Assembly (NCBI RefSeq): GCF_030811215.1
Contig: NZ_JAUSQM010000001.1
Coordinates: 3,472,001-3,536,000 of the forward strand
Direction of reading: 5' to 3'
Length of the DNA: 64,000 nucleotides
From: Nocardioides massiliensis
GTDB taxonomy: Bacteria > Actinomycetota > Actinomycetes > Propionibacteriales > Nocardioidaceae
In this document: positions 1-8,210 of the stretch, one piece after another
Numbering within the stretch: the stretch's first letter is position 1
How the letters are laid out: every line of letters starts with the position of its first letter
Notes under the pieces: generated by a model
Seen by the model: only the letters and a program-made list of their open reading frames with translations
The model's database searches: none
Told to the model about the DNA's origin: nothing
Position numbers and translations under genes: made by a program

Positions 1-78
1 CCGCTTGCTGGCTGTGGAGGGAGCCATCCGGGCACAGGGCTGGGGACGACGAGCAGCCCCGCGACTTCGGGGCGCTTC

Positions 79-107
79 CTGCAGGAGATCGCGGGTGATC
101 TCTGCAG
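79..107. repeat. Inverted repeat (hairpin) upstream of the DUF4191 gene
   Basis: CTGCAGGAGATC is followed by a 6-base loop and GATCTCTGCAG, giving an 11-bp stem with one bulged base. No T-run follows, so it is not a clear intrinsic terminator. It could end transcription of a gene to the left of the window or be a regulatory hairpin. The rest of 1-182 shows no recognisable coding sequence. Confidence 0.4.
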
Positions 108-182
108 CTACTGCCCCGAACCTGGCGGGCCGGGGCGTGAGAGACTGGGTCGTCCGTCGTACGAGAGGAACCCGGCACCCCG

Positions 183-905
183 ATGGCGAAGTCCGAGAAG
201 GCACCCAAGCCGCCGAAGCAGAAGAAGAAGCGCTTCGGTCAGATGCGCGAGACCTACCAGCTCACGAAGCGGTCGGACCCGAAGATCGGGTTGATCCTGC
301 TGATGTGGCTGGTCATCGGCGCCGCGGTCGGTGCCGTGCCGATGCTGCTGCTCAGCGCGTGGTGGCCGTTCGTGGTCCTGTCGGCGCTGTTGGCCGGCGT
401 GCTCGCCGTCACGATCGTCTTCGGCCGCCGCGCCCAGCGGGCGGTGTTCGCCCAGATGGAGGGTCAGCCCGGCGCAGCCGCAGCCGCGCTGACGATGCTG
501 CGCCGTGGGTGGAAGACCGACCCGGCCGTGGCGTTCAACCGTCAGCAGGACGTCGTGCACCGCGTCGTCGGCCCGCCCGGCATCGTCCTGGTCGGCGAGG
601 GCAACCAGAACCGACTCCGGGCGCTGCTCGCCAACGAGCGCAAGAAGCACGAGCGGGTGGTCTCCGAGACCCCCATCCACGAGGTCATCGTCGGTCCCAA
701 GGACGGCCCCGAGGGCACCGTGCCGCTCCCCAAGCTCGTCAAGCACGTGCGCAAGCTCGGCCGCAACATCAAGGGTCCGCAGATGACCGAGGTGCTCGGG
801 CGGCTGCGCGCGCTCGACGCCAACCGGTCCAACATCCCCCTGCCGAAGGGTCCGGTCCCGACCAACCTGCGCGGCGCCCGCCAGCAGAACATGCGCGGTC
901 GCTGA
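183..905 (+). CDS. DUF4191 family membrane protein
   Basis: A 240-residue protein with a Lys-rich cytoplasmic N-terminus (about residues 1-20) and two closely spaced hydrophobic segments (about 37-57 and 60-80), followed by a long soluble C-terminal region. This layout, and the position just left of an RDD protein and glnA, matches the actinobacterial DUF4191 family, whose biochemical role is not established. The start is the first in-frame ATG, followed by the typical Lys-rich beginning; the ribosome-binding site is weak. It converges on the RDD gene, with 25 bp between the stops. The family call rests on recognition of sequence and context. Confidence 0.8.
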   Translation: MAKSEKAPKPPKQKKKRFGQMRETYQLTKRSDPKIGLILLMWLVIGAAVGAVPMLLLSAWWPFVVLSALLAGVLAVTIVFGRRAQRAVFAQMEGQPGAAAAALTMLRRGWKTDPAVAFNRQQDVVHRVVGPPGIVLVGEGNQNRLRALLANERKKHERVVSETPIHEVIVGPKDGPEGTVPLPKLVKHVRKLGRNIKGPQMTEVLGRLRALDANRSNIPLPKGPVPTNLRGARQQNMRGR

Positions 906-930
906 CCCGAGCTGCTCCCCGGATCCGCGG

Positions 931-1356
931 TCAGCGCAGGTTGACCGGTACGGCGTCCGCCGCGAGGTCGTGCAGCCCGCGCTGGTCGGCGTTGAAGACC
1001 AGTGGCGGAATCACGACACAGATCAGCAGCGAGCGCAGCAGCGCGCGGGCGATGTCGAGTCGACGGCCGTCGAGGCGCATCACCCGGATGCGCAAGACGA
1101 CCTGGCCGAACGAACCGCCCATCGTCGCGGTGAAGATGCTGGCCTGCAGCCAGAAGACGAGCAGGGTCCACCCGCTCGCGTTGGTCTCGCTCCACCGGTC
1201 GGCGCCGATCACGGCGATGATGACCAGGGTGCTCGCGATCCAGTCGATCACGAGCGCCGCGAGCCGGCGGGTCCAGCTCGCGACGCTGCCGGGTCCCGAC
1301 TGCGGGAACCCCAGGCGTGCTCCGGGGTACGGCGAGGATGGCTGGTGGGCGGACAC
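931..1356 (-). CDS. RDD family membrane protein
   Basis: A 141-residue protein with an N-terminal proline-rich stretch, then the Arg/Asp-containing hydrophobic segment that defines RDD proteins (RRLAALVIDW, about residues 30-39), and further hydrophobic stretches around residues 70-85 and 108-118. RDD proteins are small integral membrane proteins of generally unknown function. The start is a GTG. It is read towards the DUF4191 gene and away from glnA, and it shares the 1357-1578 intergenic region with glnA. This trio is a familiar actinobacterial core neighbourhood. Confidence 0.8.
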   Translation of the reverse strand: MSAHQPSSPYPGARLGFPQSGPGSVASWTRRLAALVIDWIASTLVIIAVIGADRWSETNASGWTLLVFWLQASIFTATMGGSFGQVVLRIRVMRLDGRRLDIARALLRSLLICVVIPPLVFNADQRGLHDLAADAVPVNLR

Positions 1357-1404
1357 GTCGCAACGCTAGCGGCGGATGTGACCCGTTCCGTCACCGGGAC
1401 AGGT

Positions 1405-1442
1405 GTAACACGCTGGAAACAATGGGGATACGGTCGAGAAAC
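1405..1442 (+). promoter_or_regulatory. Four-part GlnR box upstream of glnA
   Basis: The sequence reads GTAAC-N6-GAAAC-N6-GATAC-N6-GAAAC, with every spacer exactly six bases. This is the actinobacterial GlnR operator layout (two a-site/b-site pairs). It ends about 136 bp before the glnA start and lies between glnA and the divergent RDD gene. Inference: nitrogen-dependent control of glnA by an OmpR-type GlnR encoded elsewhere. Confidence 0.8.
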
Positions 1443-1578
1443 GCGTGGCGCTTACGTTTCGGACCGAGCGTGGAGAGGGGGTCGGCGCAGCGCAGCGCGA
1501 CTCTCTCGACCCGAGCCCCTGACGTCGGTCTCCGTGGAGTCCGGCCCACCCCGTCGCCGCTGGCGACAAGGAGGATGA

Positions 1579-3000
1579 ATGTTCGCCAACTCCGACGAGC
1601 TGTTGAAGTACATCAAGGACGAGGGCGTCGAGATGATCGATGTCCGCTTCTGTGACCTGCCCGGCGTGATGCAGCACTTCACGGTGCCGGCGTCCTCGTT
1701 CGACCAGTCGGTCTTCGAGGACGGTCTCGGCTTCGACGGCTCGTCGATCCGCGGGTTCCAGGCGATCAACGAGTCCGACATGTCGCTGTTCCCCGACCCG
1801 ACGACGGCGTACCTCGACCCGTTCCGCAAGTCCAAGACGCTGAACGTCAACTTCTTCATCCACGACCCGATCACCGGTGAGGCCTACTCGCGCGACCCGC
1901 GCAACATCGCGCGCAAGGCGCTGGCCTACCTCGAGAGCACGGGCGTCGCTGACACGGCGTACTTCGGTGCCGAGGCGGAGTTCTACATCTTCGACAGCGT
2001 CCGCTACTCCACCGGCGTCAACGAGGGCTACTACTACATCGACTCCGTCGAGGGCTGGTGGAACTCCGGCAAGGACGACGGCGACAACCGCGGCTACAAG
2101 ACCCGGCTCAAGGGCGGCTACTTCCCCGTCGAGCCCTACGACCACTACAGCGACCTGCGCGCCGACATGGTGAAGAACCTCGAGGGCGTCGGCCTGCACG
2201 TGGAGCGGGCGCACCACGAGGTCGGCACGGCCGGCCAGGCGGAGATCAACTACAAGTTCGACACGCTGCTGCGCGCCGCCGACGACATGATGAAGTTCAA
2301 GTACCTCATCAAGAACACCGCCTGGGCGGCAGGCAAGTCCGTGACCTTCATGCCTAAGCCGATCTTCGGCGACAACGGTTCCGGCATGCACGTGCACCAG
2401 TCGTTCTGGAAGGGCGGGGACCCGCTGTTCTACGACGAGTCCGGGTACGCCGGGCTGTCCGACATGGCCCGTTGGTACATCGGCGGCGTGCTGCGCCACG
2501 CGCCCTCGCTCCTGGCGTTCACCAACCCGACGGTGAACTCCTACCACCGGCTCGTGCCGGGCTTCGAGGCGCCGATCTCGCTGGTCTACTCCTCGCGCAA
2601 CCGCTCGGCCTCGGTGCGGATCCCGATCACGGGCGCCAACCCCAAGGCCAAGCGCATCGAGACCCGGTTCCCCGACCCGTCGGCCAACCCGTACCTCGCG
2701 TTCTCCGCACTCATGCTCGCCGGCCTCGACGGCATCCAGAACCAGATCGAGCCGGCCGACCCGATCGACAAGGACATCTACGAGCTGCCGCCGGACGAGA
2801 TGGCCGAGATCGAGCAGGTCCCCACCTCGCTCGACGCCGCCCTCCTCGCGCTCGAGGCCGACCAGGACTACCTGACGGCCGGGAACGTCTTCACCTCCGA
2901 CCTGATCGAGACCTGGATCGACTACAAGCGCAGCGCGGAGATCCTCCCGGTGCAGCAGCGGCCCCACCCGCACGAGTTCGAGCTGTACTACGACATCTAA
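1579..3000 (+). CDS. glnA: Glutamine synthetase, type I
   Basis: A 473-residue protein of normal GSI-beta length. It catalyses ATP-dependent formation of glutamine from glutamate and ammonium as a cytoplasmic dodecamer. Visible signatures are FDGSSI near residue 53, the ATP-binding [16 protein letters not shown] region, the [17 protein letters not shown] glutamate-binding stretch, and DKDIYELP near residue 399, which carries the conserved adenylylation tyrosine. An AAGGAGG sequence four bases before the ATG fixes the start. Upstream lies a four-part GlnR box and downstream a strong hairpin terminator, so it is probably monocistronic. It is the last clear core gene before the accessory region. 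Confidence 0.97.
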   Translation: MFANSDELLKYIKDEGVEMIDVRFCDLPGVMQHFTVPASSFDQSVFEDGLGFDGSSIRGFQAINESDMSLFPDPTTAYLDPFRKSKTLNVNFFIHDPITGEAYSRDPRNIARKALAYLESTGVADTAYFGAEAEFYIFDSVRYSTGVNEGYYYIDSVEGWWNSGKDDGDNRGYKTRLKGGYFPVEPYDHYSDLRADMVKNLEGVGLHVERAHHEVGTAGQAEINYKFDTLLRAADDMMKFKYLIKNTAWAAGKSVTFMPKPIFGDNGSGMHVHQSFWKGGDPLFYDESGYAGLSDMARWYIGGVLRHAPSLLAFTNPTVNSYHRLVPGFEAPISLVYSSRNRSASVRIPITGANPKAKRIETRFPDPSANPYLAFSALMLAGLDGIQNQIEPADPIDKDIYELPPDEMAEIEQVPTSLDAALLALEADQDYLTAGNVFTSDLIETWIDYKRSAEILPVQQRPHPHEFELYYDI

Positions 3001-3066
3001 CCGGGCCTCCGGCTGCGGTCATTCAGCAACGCCGAACGACCGCAAAGAACAGCCGCTGACCTGCAC

Positions 3067-3106
3067 AAACGCCGCCGAGCGACCTTTTGGTCGTTCGGCG
3101 GCGTTT
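3067..3106 (+). terminator. Strong hairpin terminator after glnA
   Basis: An 18-bp stem with a TTTT loop (AAACGCCGCCGAGCGACC paired with its complement, one G-T pair) lies 66 bp after the glnA stop. The symmetric A/T ends of the stem would let it work in both directions. Confidence 0.8.
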
Positions 3107-3380
3107 GCTGTTGGTAGCCGCTCGTCTGTTACAAATCCGGTACAAATTTGGGTAGCGCCATCTCCTGCCACACGGTCCTCAGGGGACTCTTCGGGTAGGT
3201 CGCGGCACGGGTCGGTTGCCCGAGCCACCAGCCTGGCATCGCACAGTTGGGCAACCACCGCCGCGATGCCCGAGTCATCTTGCTGCCACATCGTTTCCGC
3301 CGACGTGATCGCTCCCATGCCGCCGTCGGACATAGGTGCCCGTAGACCAACTGTCCGTCAACGCCGCGAGGAGGGGCTGG
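3107..3380. other. Core-to-island junction region, no gene recognised
   Basis: No open frame here resembles a known protein. The stretch lies between the glnA terminator and the excisionase-like gene, so the left attachment site of the integrase-encoding element is expected here (inference). No flanking direct repeat could be paired by eye. Confidence 0.3.
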
Positions 3381-3656
3381 ATGATGGCAACGAACTCGAA
3401 CGTGCCGGCTATGGAACCGGGAATCTTTGGGCCGCGGCGGCGGGGAGACCGCGGAAGCCGGGCACCCAGGCTGGTCGAGGCCCAAGAACTGTGGGACATC
3501 GACGATGTCGCTTCCTACCTTGGCGTGACAAAGCAGACCATCTACTCCTGGCGGACGACAGGTTACGGCCCGGCCGGCTTCCGTGTCGGCAAGCACCTGC
3601 GCTGGCGGGCAGCAACCGTGATCAATTGGACGGTGCGACTCGAGGAGAATCAGTGA
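3381..3656 (+). CDS. Small helix-turn-helix protein, excisionase-like
   Basis: A protein of about 91 residues. Its C-terminal half has a MerR/AlpA-like helix-turn-helix: WDIDDVASYLGVTKQTIYSW, then a wing ending in GFRVGKHLRWRA. This is the pattern of actinobacterial integrative-element excisionases and replication-linked HTH proteins. The start is placed at the ATG preceded by GAGGAGGGG; an upstream GTG would add 15 residues. It lies 105 bp before the integrase gene on the same strand, the usual xis-int order. It probably binds arms of the attachment site and steers excision. Confidence 0.7.
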   Translation: MMATNSNVPAMEPGIFGPRRRGDRGSRAPRLVEAQELWDIDDVASYLGVTKQTIYSWRTTGYGPAGFRVGKHLRWRAATVINWTVRLEENQ

Positions 3657-3761
3657 TCCCGATAGGCCATCAGCCTGACCCGGAATCGACTCCATCGCCA
3701 CCAGCGAGCAGATGCTCATCAGCATGTTTGGTCACCCGGTCCGACGCTGCCGAGGGCTGCC

Positions 3762-4949
3762 ATGGCAAGCATTAGCTCTGGGAGACCATCCGACGACGGC
3801 AGCCCTCGCTATGTCGTCAACTACCGAGATCCCGAGGGGCGGCAGCGTCGTAAGACCTTCCGACGCAAGGCCGAGGCGGTTGCGTTCCGCAACACGGTCG
3901 AGGCGGACAAACTTCGTGGAACCTACCTTGATGTCGACGCAGGCAGGATCTCATTTCGCGCCTATGCCGAGGAGTGGCTCGACAGTCGGACCTTCAGTCC
4001 GCTGACCTACGAGGCGACCGAATTGCGACTCAGGCTCCATGTGTTCCCGACGCTAGGACACCTCGAGCTGCGACAGATCAAGCCGTCGACCATCCAGAAG
4101 CTCCTACGGTCGATGGAGATGGCCGAGACCTACCGGCGCGTCATCTTCTCTAACGTGTCTGCCATCTTCTCGGCTGCGGTCGACGACGACATGATTGCCA
4201 AGAATCCGTGCAAAGCGAGTTCAGTGACAAGGCCCGCAACGTCGCGCCGCAAGGTGGTGCCTTGGCCGACCGCGTGGGTCTCCTCCATGCACGACGCGCT
4301 TCCGCCGCAGTACAGGATCGCAGTCACGTTGGGATCGGGGTTGGGACTACGCCAAGGCGAGGTATTTGGGCTCGCGGTCGAGGATGTCGACTTCCTCCGC
4401 GGAGTTGTGGAGGTCAGGCGGCAAGTCAAGGTGTTCGGAGGCAACCGCCTGGTCTTTGGCCTGCCGAAGGGCGACAAGACCCGAACCGTCCCCTTGCCCG
4501 AGAGCGTCGCGACGGAACTCAGCAACCACCTCGCTACCTACCCGCGACGGAGCATCACGCTTCCGTGGGGAACGCCCCAGGCGGACAAGAAGTCGAGCGC
4601 AGGGCTCATACTCACCACACGCGAGCGTTCTGCCCTCAACCGCAACTACTTCAACACACGGCTCTGGAAGCCCGGCCAAGCCCATGTGGGCATCGAGCAA
4701 TCGCGTGACAACGGCATGCACGCTCTACGCCACTGGTACGCCTCCGTGCTGCTAGACGCCGGCGAATCGATTCGCGCCGTGTCCGAATACCTCGGCCACA
4801 GCGACCCCGGGTTCACCTTGCGCACCTACACCCATCTCATGCCCAGCAGCACGGAGCGAACCCGTGCAGCAGTGGATGCGGCCTTTGCAGCCGGGCGCCA
4901 CGCGGGCAAAGAGGCTGACACAGAACTCGAGCAACCCTCTCGGGGCTAG
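3762..4949 (+). CDS. int: Tyrosine-type site-specific integrase
   Basis: A 395-residue phage/ICE-type integrase. The N-terminal part (to about residue 60) is the arm-binding type (YVVNYRDPEGRQRRKTF), followed by a SAM-like core-binding domain (about 65-150). The catalytic domain shows Arg in GLRQGE (near 196), HALRH (320-324), LGH (344-346) and the nucleophile Tyr356 in RTYTH, so the active site looks complete. The gene follows a small HTH gene and lies about 0.8 kb from glnA. This suggests an integrated element whose left boundary is near 3.1-3.4 kb; the right boundary is not identifiable. Confidence 0.92.
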   Translation: MASISSGRPSDDGSPRYVVNYRDPEGRQRRKTFRRKAEAVAFRNTVEADKLRGTYLDVDAGRISFRAYAEEWLDSRTFSPLTYEATELRLRLHVFPTLGHLELRQIKPSTIQKLLRSMEMAETYRRVIFSNVSAIFSAAVDDDMIAKNPCKASSVTRPATSRRKVVPWPTAWVSSMHDALPPQYRIAVTLGSGLGLRQGEVFGLAVEDVDFLRGVVEVRRQVKVFGGNRLVFGLPKGDKTRTVPLPESVATELSNHLATYPRRSITLPWGTPQADKKSSAGLILTTRERSALNRNYFNTRLWKPGQAHVGIEQSRDNGMHALRHWYASVLLDAGESIRAVSEYLGHSDPGFTLRTYTHLMPSSTERTRAAVDAAFAAGRHAGKEADTELEQPSRG

Positions 4950-5078
4950 CGGGCGCCTGTCCAGCAACGCAAGTTGACTGACTACCGCAGCGACCGAGGT
5001 CGACCCGCTCATGGTCTGCGGGAATGGGCCCTCTCGATGTCTAACGCTAGGAGGTCTTGGCACGGTCGAACGCCGTCA

Positions 5079-5882
5079 CTAGCTGTCGAGGAAGTCCCAT
5101 TCGGCCCCGAGAACCCAGCGGATCGCAGAGATCTTCCCGGAGAGCATCCCCCAGTCGAACTGAGTCTCGGTGTCCTTGCGGAGCAGGTCGACTCCGTACT
5201 GTTCCTCAATTCGGCGGGCGGCCGCCTGTGCTGTCGCCCAGATCTCCGCCGAATAGCCCTCGGGGCGCTCGTCACCAATCGAAGCCTCCGAGCGCCCGTA
5301 CCAGAGCCGATCGAACAGCTCGTGTTCGACCGCCATGATTTCGGAGACACGACGCAGCGCAGACGTCTCAACCTGATGCCTGAACGCGAGATCCATCCGG
5401 TCAGCCAGCAGCCTCCGCAGTTGCGGCATTTCCCACGTTCTCACGCGGAACGCCGGCCTCGTCTGGTTGAAGCTCGAGATCCAGTCCTTCGCTCCGTTGG
5501 TGAAGAATCCTGAGGCAACAAACAGCACCGTGTCCGGCCGCTCGGCCGTGGCCCATGCGATCGTCCCTTGTAACGCTTCGGGCGGCACTCCACGTGTGTA
5601 GTGCTTGCAGTCGACGAACCACGTCTCGTGATACTGGTGCCCGTCAACGTCGCGGCGTTCGAGCTGAGCCACGATGTCGCGCCCGCGATCGGCCGGCGAG
5701 GATTCCTTGGGCGTCCCCTTCCGCCAGTCGACGTTCACGAAACCCGTCTCTGACATCAGGTCGAAGCAGAACTCTTCGAAGTCGGTCGGGCTGAGTGCGT
5801 CGAAGCCGACCGCGCCCAAAAGCATCTCAGCTGGGTCCTCTGGGAGAAGGTCGTCAGCCGAGGAGAGCCCGTCGTCGGTCAT
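5079..5882 (-). CDS. Mrr-type restriction endonuclease-like protein
   Basis: A 267-residue protein. The region from about residue 28 to 125 fits an Mrr_cat / PD-(D/E)XK nuclease fold: DFEEFCFDLM at the start, the acidic DRGRDIV strand near residue 70, and WFVDCKHY near residue 91, where D-C-K stands for the (D/E/Q)-x-K catalytic pair. The C-terminal 130 residues are not recognised. It lies downstream of brxL in the same direction, separated by 145 bp containing a 12-bp inverted repeat. A DNA-cleaving accessory role in the defence locus is inferred. It could also be an independent type IV-like enzyme. Confidence 0.7.
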   Translation of the reverse strand: MTDDGLSSADDLLPEDPAEMLLGAVGFDALSPTDFEEFCFDLMSETGFVNVDWRKGTPKESSPADRGRDIVAQLERRDVDGHQYHETWFVDCKHYTRGVPPEALQGTIAWATAERPDTVLFVASGFFTNGAKDWISSFNQTRPAFRVRTWEMPQLRRLLADRMDLAFRHQVETSALRRVSEIMAVEHELFDRLWYGRSEASIGDERPEGYSAEIWATAQAAARRIEEQYGVDLLRKDTETQFDWGMLSGKISAIRWVLGAEWDFLDS

Positions 5883-5913
5883 GCGCCCACACTAGGACGC
5901 CAGCGGCCGGCTA

Positions 5914-5970
5914 CTCCCGTCTCATCAACTCCCGTCCGTGCCAGTTGCGTGAGATCGAATGAGACGGGAG
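5914..5970. repeat. 12-bp perfect inverted repeat between brxL and the nuclease gene
   Basis: CTCCCGTCTCAT (5914-5925) and ATGAGACGGGAG (5959-5970) are perfect reverse complements 33 bp apart. The interior holds a further partial copy (ACTCCCGTCC). It could be an operator for the nuclease gene or a terminator of the BREX operon. Confidence 0.6.
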
Positions 5971-6027
5971 CCGCCGCGGCCACACTGGTGCGCGTGAAGC
6001 CAGCCGATCATGCGCACCCAGGAGGAG

Positions 6028-8199
6028 TTAGTCGATCGGCTGGGTCGTCGGCTCCTTGATGTAGGTAATGCCGAAGGCCTTGACTTGACGGTACTGCTGA
6101 ATCTTGGCGGCGATGTCGAAGGTGTCGTTAGAGACGAATTGGAAGATATCGAGGCCGCGGCCGAGATTGATGCGCCAGCCGGAGTTGGCGCGGATCGACC
6201 GGTCGTGGATGGTGTCGCTGAGCTCGACGTCGAGGGTGATGCCCGCGACGGCTGCGGCCTGCTTGACGCGTAGCAGGAACTCCAGTTGCTTCTGGACCTT
6301 CTCGGGGCCGTCGGAGGACTCGGTGGTTATGAGCTTGAGCTCGACCTCGTCGGCCGGGTCCTTGACCGCGGCTAGCGCTTCCACGAACTCCATCAGATTG
6401 CGCGCCTGGTGGAACTGGCGGATGTAGGGGTCGGTGAGGGTGATCTCGGTAGCCCCCCGCAGATACGGGATCAGCATGGTGGCATAGGAGACGCCGCGCT
6501 GGTTCTCCTGGTATTCGCGGTGCCCGGCGTACAGCTCCGGCTTAACGGGCGTGCCCGCAACCCCGTCGGCCGCGCTGGCGGTGGCGCCGCTCCCCTCCTC
6601 GCCGGTTGAGTCGGTGGCGTCGGCGCCCTCGGCGTGGCGGGTGCGGTGATAGTGCGTGGGGTACTCGTCTTCTTCGAGGGTGGTGACAGGGTGCCAGCCG
6701 CCGTCGTTGTCGAGGTAGCCGAACTTGACCTCGGCCATGGTGGCGTCGATTCGGAGGATCTGGTCCTTGACGCGCTTGCGGCCCTCGATGGCGAACCGCA
6801 GGGTCTCCTCGATCTCCTCCTGGGTCGCTTCCCCGTGGGGGTAGAGGATCTTCATCAGTCCGGAAAAGGTCTTGTGGATGCCGTCCCGGTCGCGGGTCGA
6901 GATGTCCGAACCCAGCGTGAAGTGCTGCTGGTAGCGGTCGGAGTAGTCCGCGTTGCGCATCGACTTGAGGACTTCGGCAATGTAGTCGACGACGAAGCCG
7001 TAGCCCTCGGAGAACATCTCTCCGCGGATGGTGTCGACTTCCCAGCCCGGGATGAAGTGGTGGAGGCGGTCGAGGTACGCCGCGTCGTGATAGCTCTCGG
7101 GCAACTCGTCGAACAGGTCGGAGTGCTTCAGCATGTACGGCACATTATGGGACGTGTTGCCGACGAAGACCATCGACGCTTCTGCGCCGAGCGTCTCCAC
7201 ACCGCGCGAGAACGACTTGTTCGCCATGTAGTTCTTCATGATGTCGACGAGCGCCTTGTCGGTGCGCTTCTTCCTGCCTGCGAACTCGTCGAATGCGACG
7301 ACGTCCCAGTATCCGACCAAGCCGATGCGACCGTTGGAGTTGTTCACGAAGAGCTTGGGGACGGTTACCTCTCCCCCGGAGATCAGCATGCCGTGGGGTG
7401 AGAACTCCGAGAAGATGTGTGACTTGCCGGTGCCCTTGGGGCCGAGCTCGACGAGGTTGTAGTTGCGCTCGACGAACGGGATCAGGCGAACGAGCTGGAT
7501 GAGCTTGGCGCGACGTCCGAACAGGGCAGGGTTGAAACCGATCGACTGGATCAGCAGGTCGATCCACTCGTCGGTGGTGAACTCACGGCGCGAGGTGGTG
7601 TAGCTGTCGAAGTCGAAGTTCGAGAGCTGAATCGGCTTCAGCGAGCCGAGTTGCCAGGGCACGACGCGGGCGTCGTCGAAATGGAAGTAGTCGATGTCGC
7701 AGATGCACCAGACGCCGCCGACGAGGAGCTTGGGGTGAGCGTTGATCGTGGCCGACTCCACGACTACTCCCTTGATGCCGAGGTTCGAGAACTCTGCCTC
7801 GTACCGATCGTCCTTGTCGTTGAGAGAGACAGAGACCTTGTCGATGATCTTGTAGCGCCCGCGTTCCTTGATCGTCGACTTCACCAGCTCGGACTGGTTC
7901 CGTTGGACGTAGTGGTCGGCGAGGATCTTGCGCACCGAGTCGATGCCAGCCTGGATGGTGGCTTCGTCGTCCGAGGCTGCGTACTGGCCAAGGAGGTACT
8001 CCAGGACGTAGGAGGGCACGATCGCGTTGCCCTTGACGGCCTTGACGAGGTCCTTGCGGACCACGAGGCCGGCAAAGTGCTGGTTGATCTTCTTGTCGAG
8101 CGCCGTCTGCTCGGGGGTCTGATCTTCCGTCTGCCCCTCGATGGTGCCGTCGAGGAGGAGGTCGGCGGCGATCACGTCGAGATCGGTCTCTTCAGTCAT
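6028..8199 (-). CDS. brxL: BREX Lon-like protein BrxL
   Basis: A 723-residue protein. It contains an AAA+ core with Walker A GPKGTGKSHIFSE (near residue 260) and a Walker B-like VVAFDEFAG further on, and a C-terminal Lon-protease-like domain. BrxL is the last gene of type 1 BREX phage-exclusion operons. The start is set at the ATG of MTEETDLD, 11 bp after the pglZ stop, rather than at an upstream in-frame ATG overlapping pglZ. The reading frame looks intact. It is co-directional with pglZ and pglX. Because pglX is truncated and no brxA, brxB or brxC is present, exclusion activity is unlikely unless those are supplied elsewhere. Confidence 0.9.
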   Translation of the reverse strand: MTEETDLDVIAADLLLDGTIEGQTEDQTPEQTALDKKINQHFAGLVVRKDLVKAVKGNAIVPSYVLEYLLGQYAASDDEATIQAGIDSVRKILADHYVQRNQSELVKSTIKERGRYKIIDKVSVSLNDKDDRYEAEFSNLGIKGVVVESATINAHPKLLVGGVWCICDIDYFHFDDARVVPWQLGSLKPIQLSNFDFDSYTTSRREFTTDEWIDLLIQSIGFNPALFGRRAKLIQLVRLIPFVERNYNLVELGPKGTGKSHIFSEFSPHGMLISGGEVTVPKLFVNNSNGRIGLVGYWDVVAFDEFAGRKKRTDKALVDIMKNYMANKSFSRGVETLGAEASMVFVGNTSHNVPYMLKHSDLFDELPESYHDAAYLDRLHHFIPGWEVDTIRGEMFSEGYGFVVDYIAEVLKSMRNADYSDRYQQHFTLGSDISTRDRDGIHKTFSGLMKILYPHGEATQEEIEETLRFAIEGRKRVKDQILRIDATMAEVKFGYLDNDGGWHPVTTLEEDEYPTHYHRTRHAEGADATDSTGEEGSGATASAADGVAGTPVKPELYAGHREYQENQRGVSYATMLIPYLRGATEITLTDPYIRQFHQARNLMEFVEALAAVKDPADEVELKLITTESSDGPEKVQKQLEFLLRVKQAAAVAGITLDVELSDTIHDRSIRANSGWRINLGRGLDIFQFVSNDTFDIAAKIQQYRQVKAFGITYIKEPTTQPID

Positions 8200-8210
8200 G
8201 TCGGCCGCCC

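Noticed and set aside
1366-2973. Long open frame antisense to glnA (535 codons)
   Set aside because: It is a high-G+C shadow of glnA with a His/Val/Arg-skewed composition and no recognisable domain.
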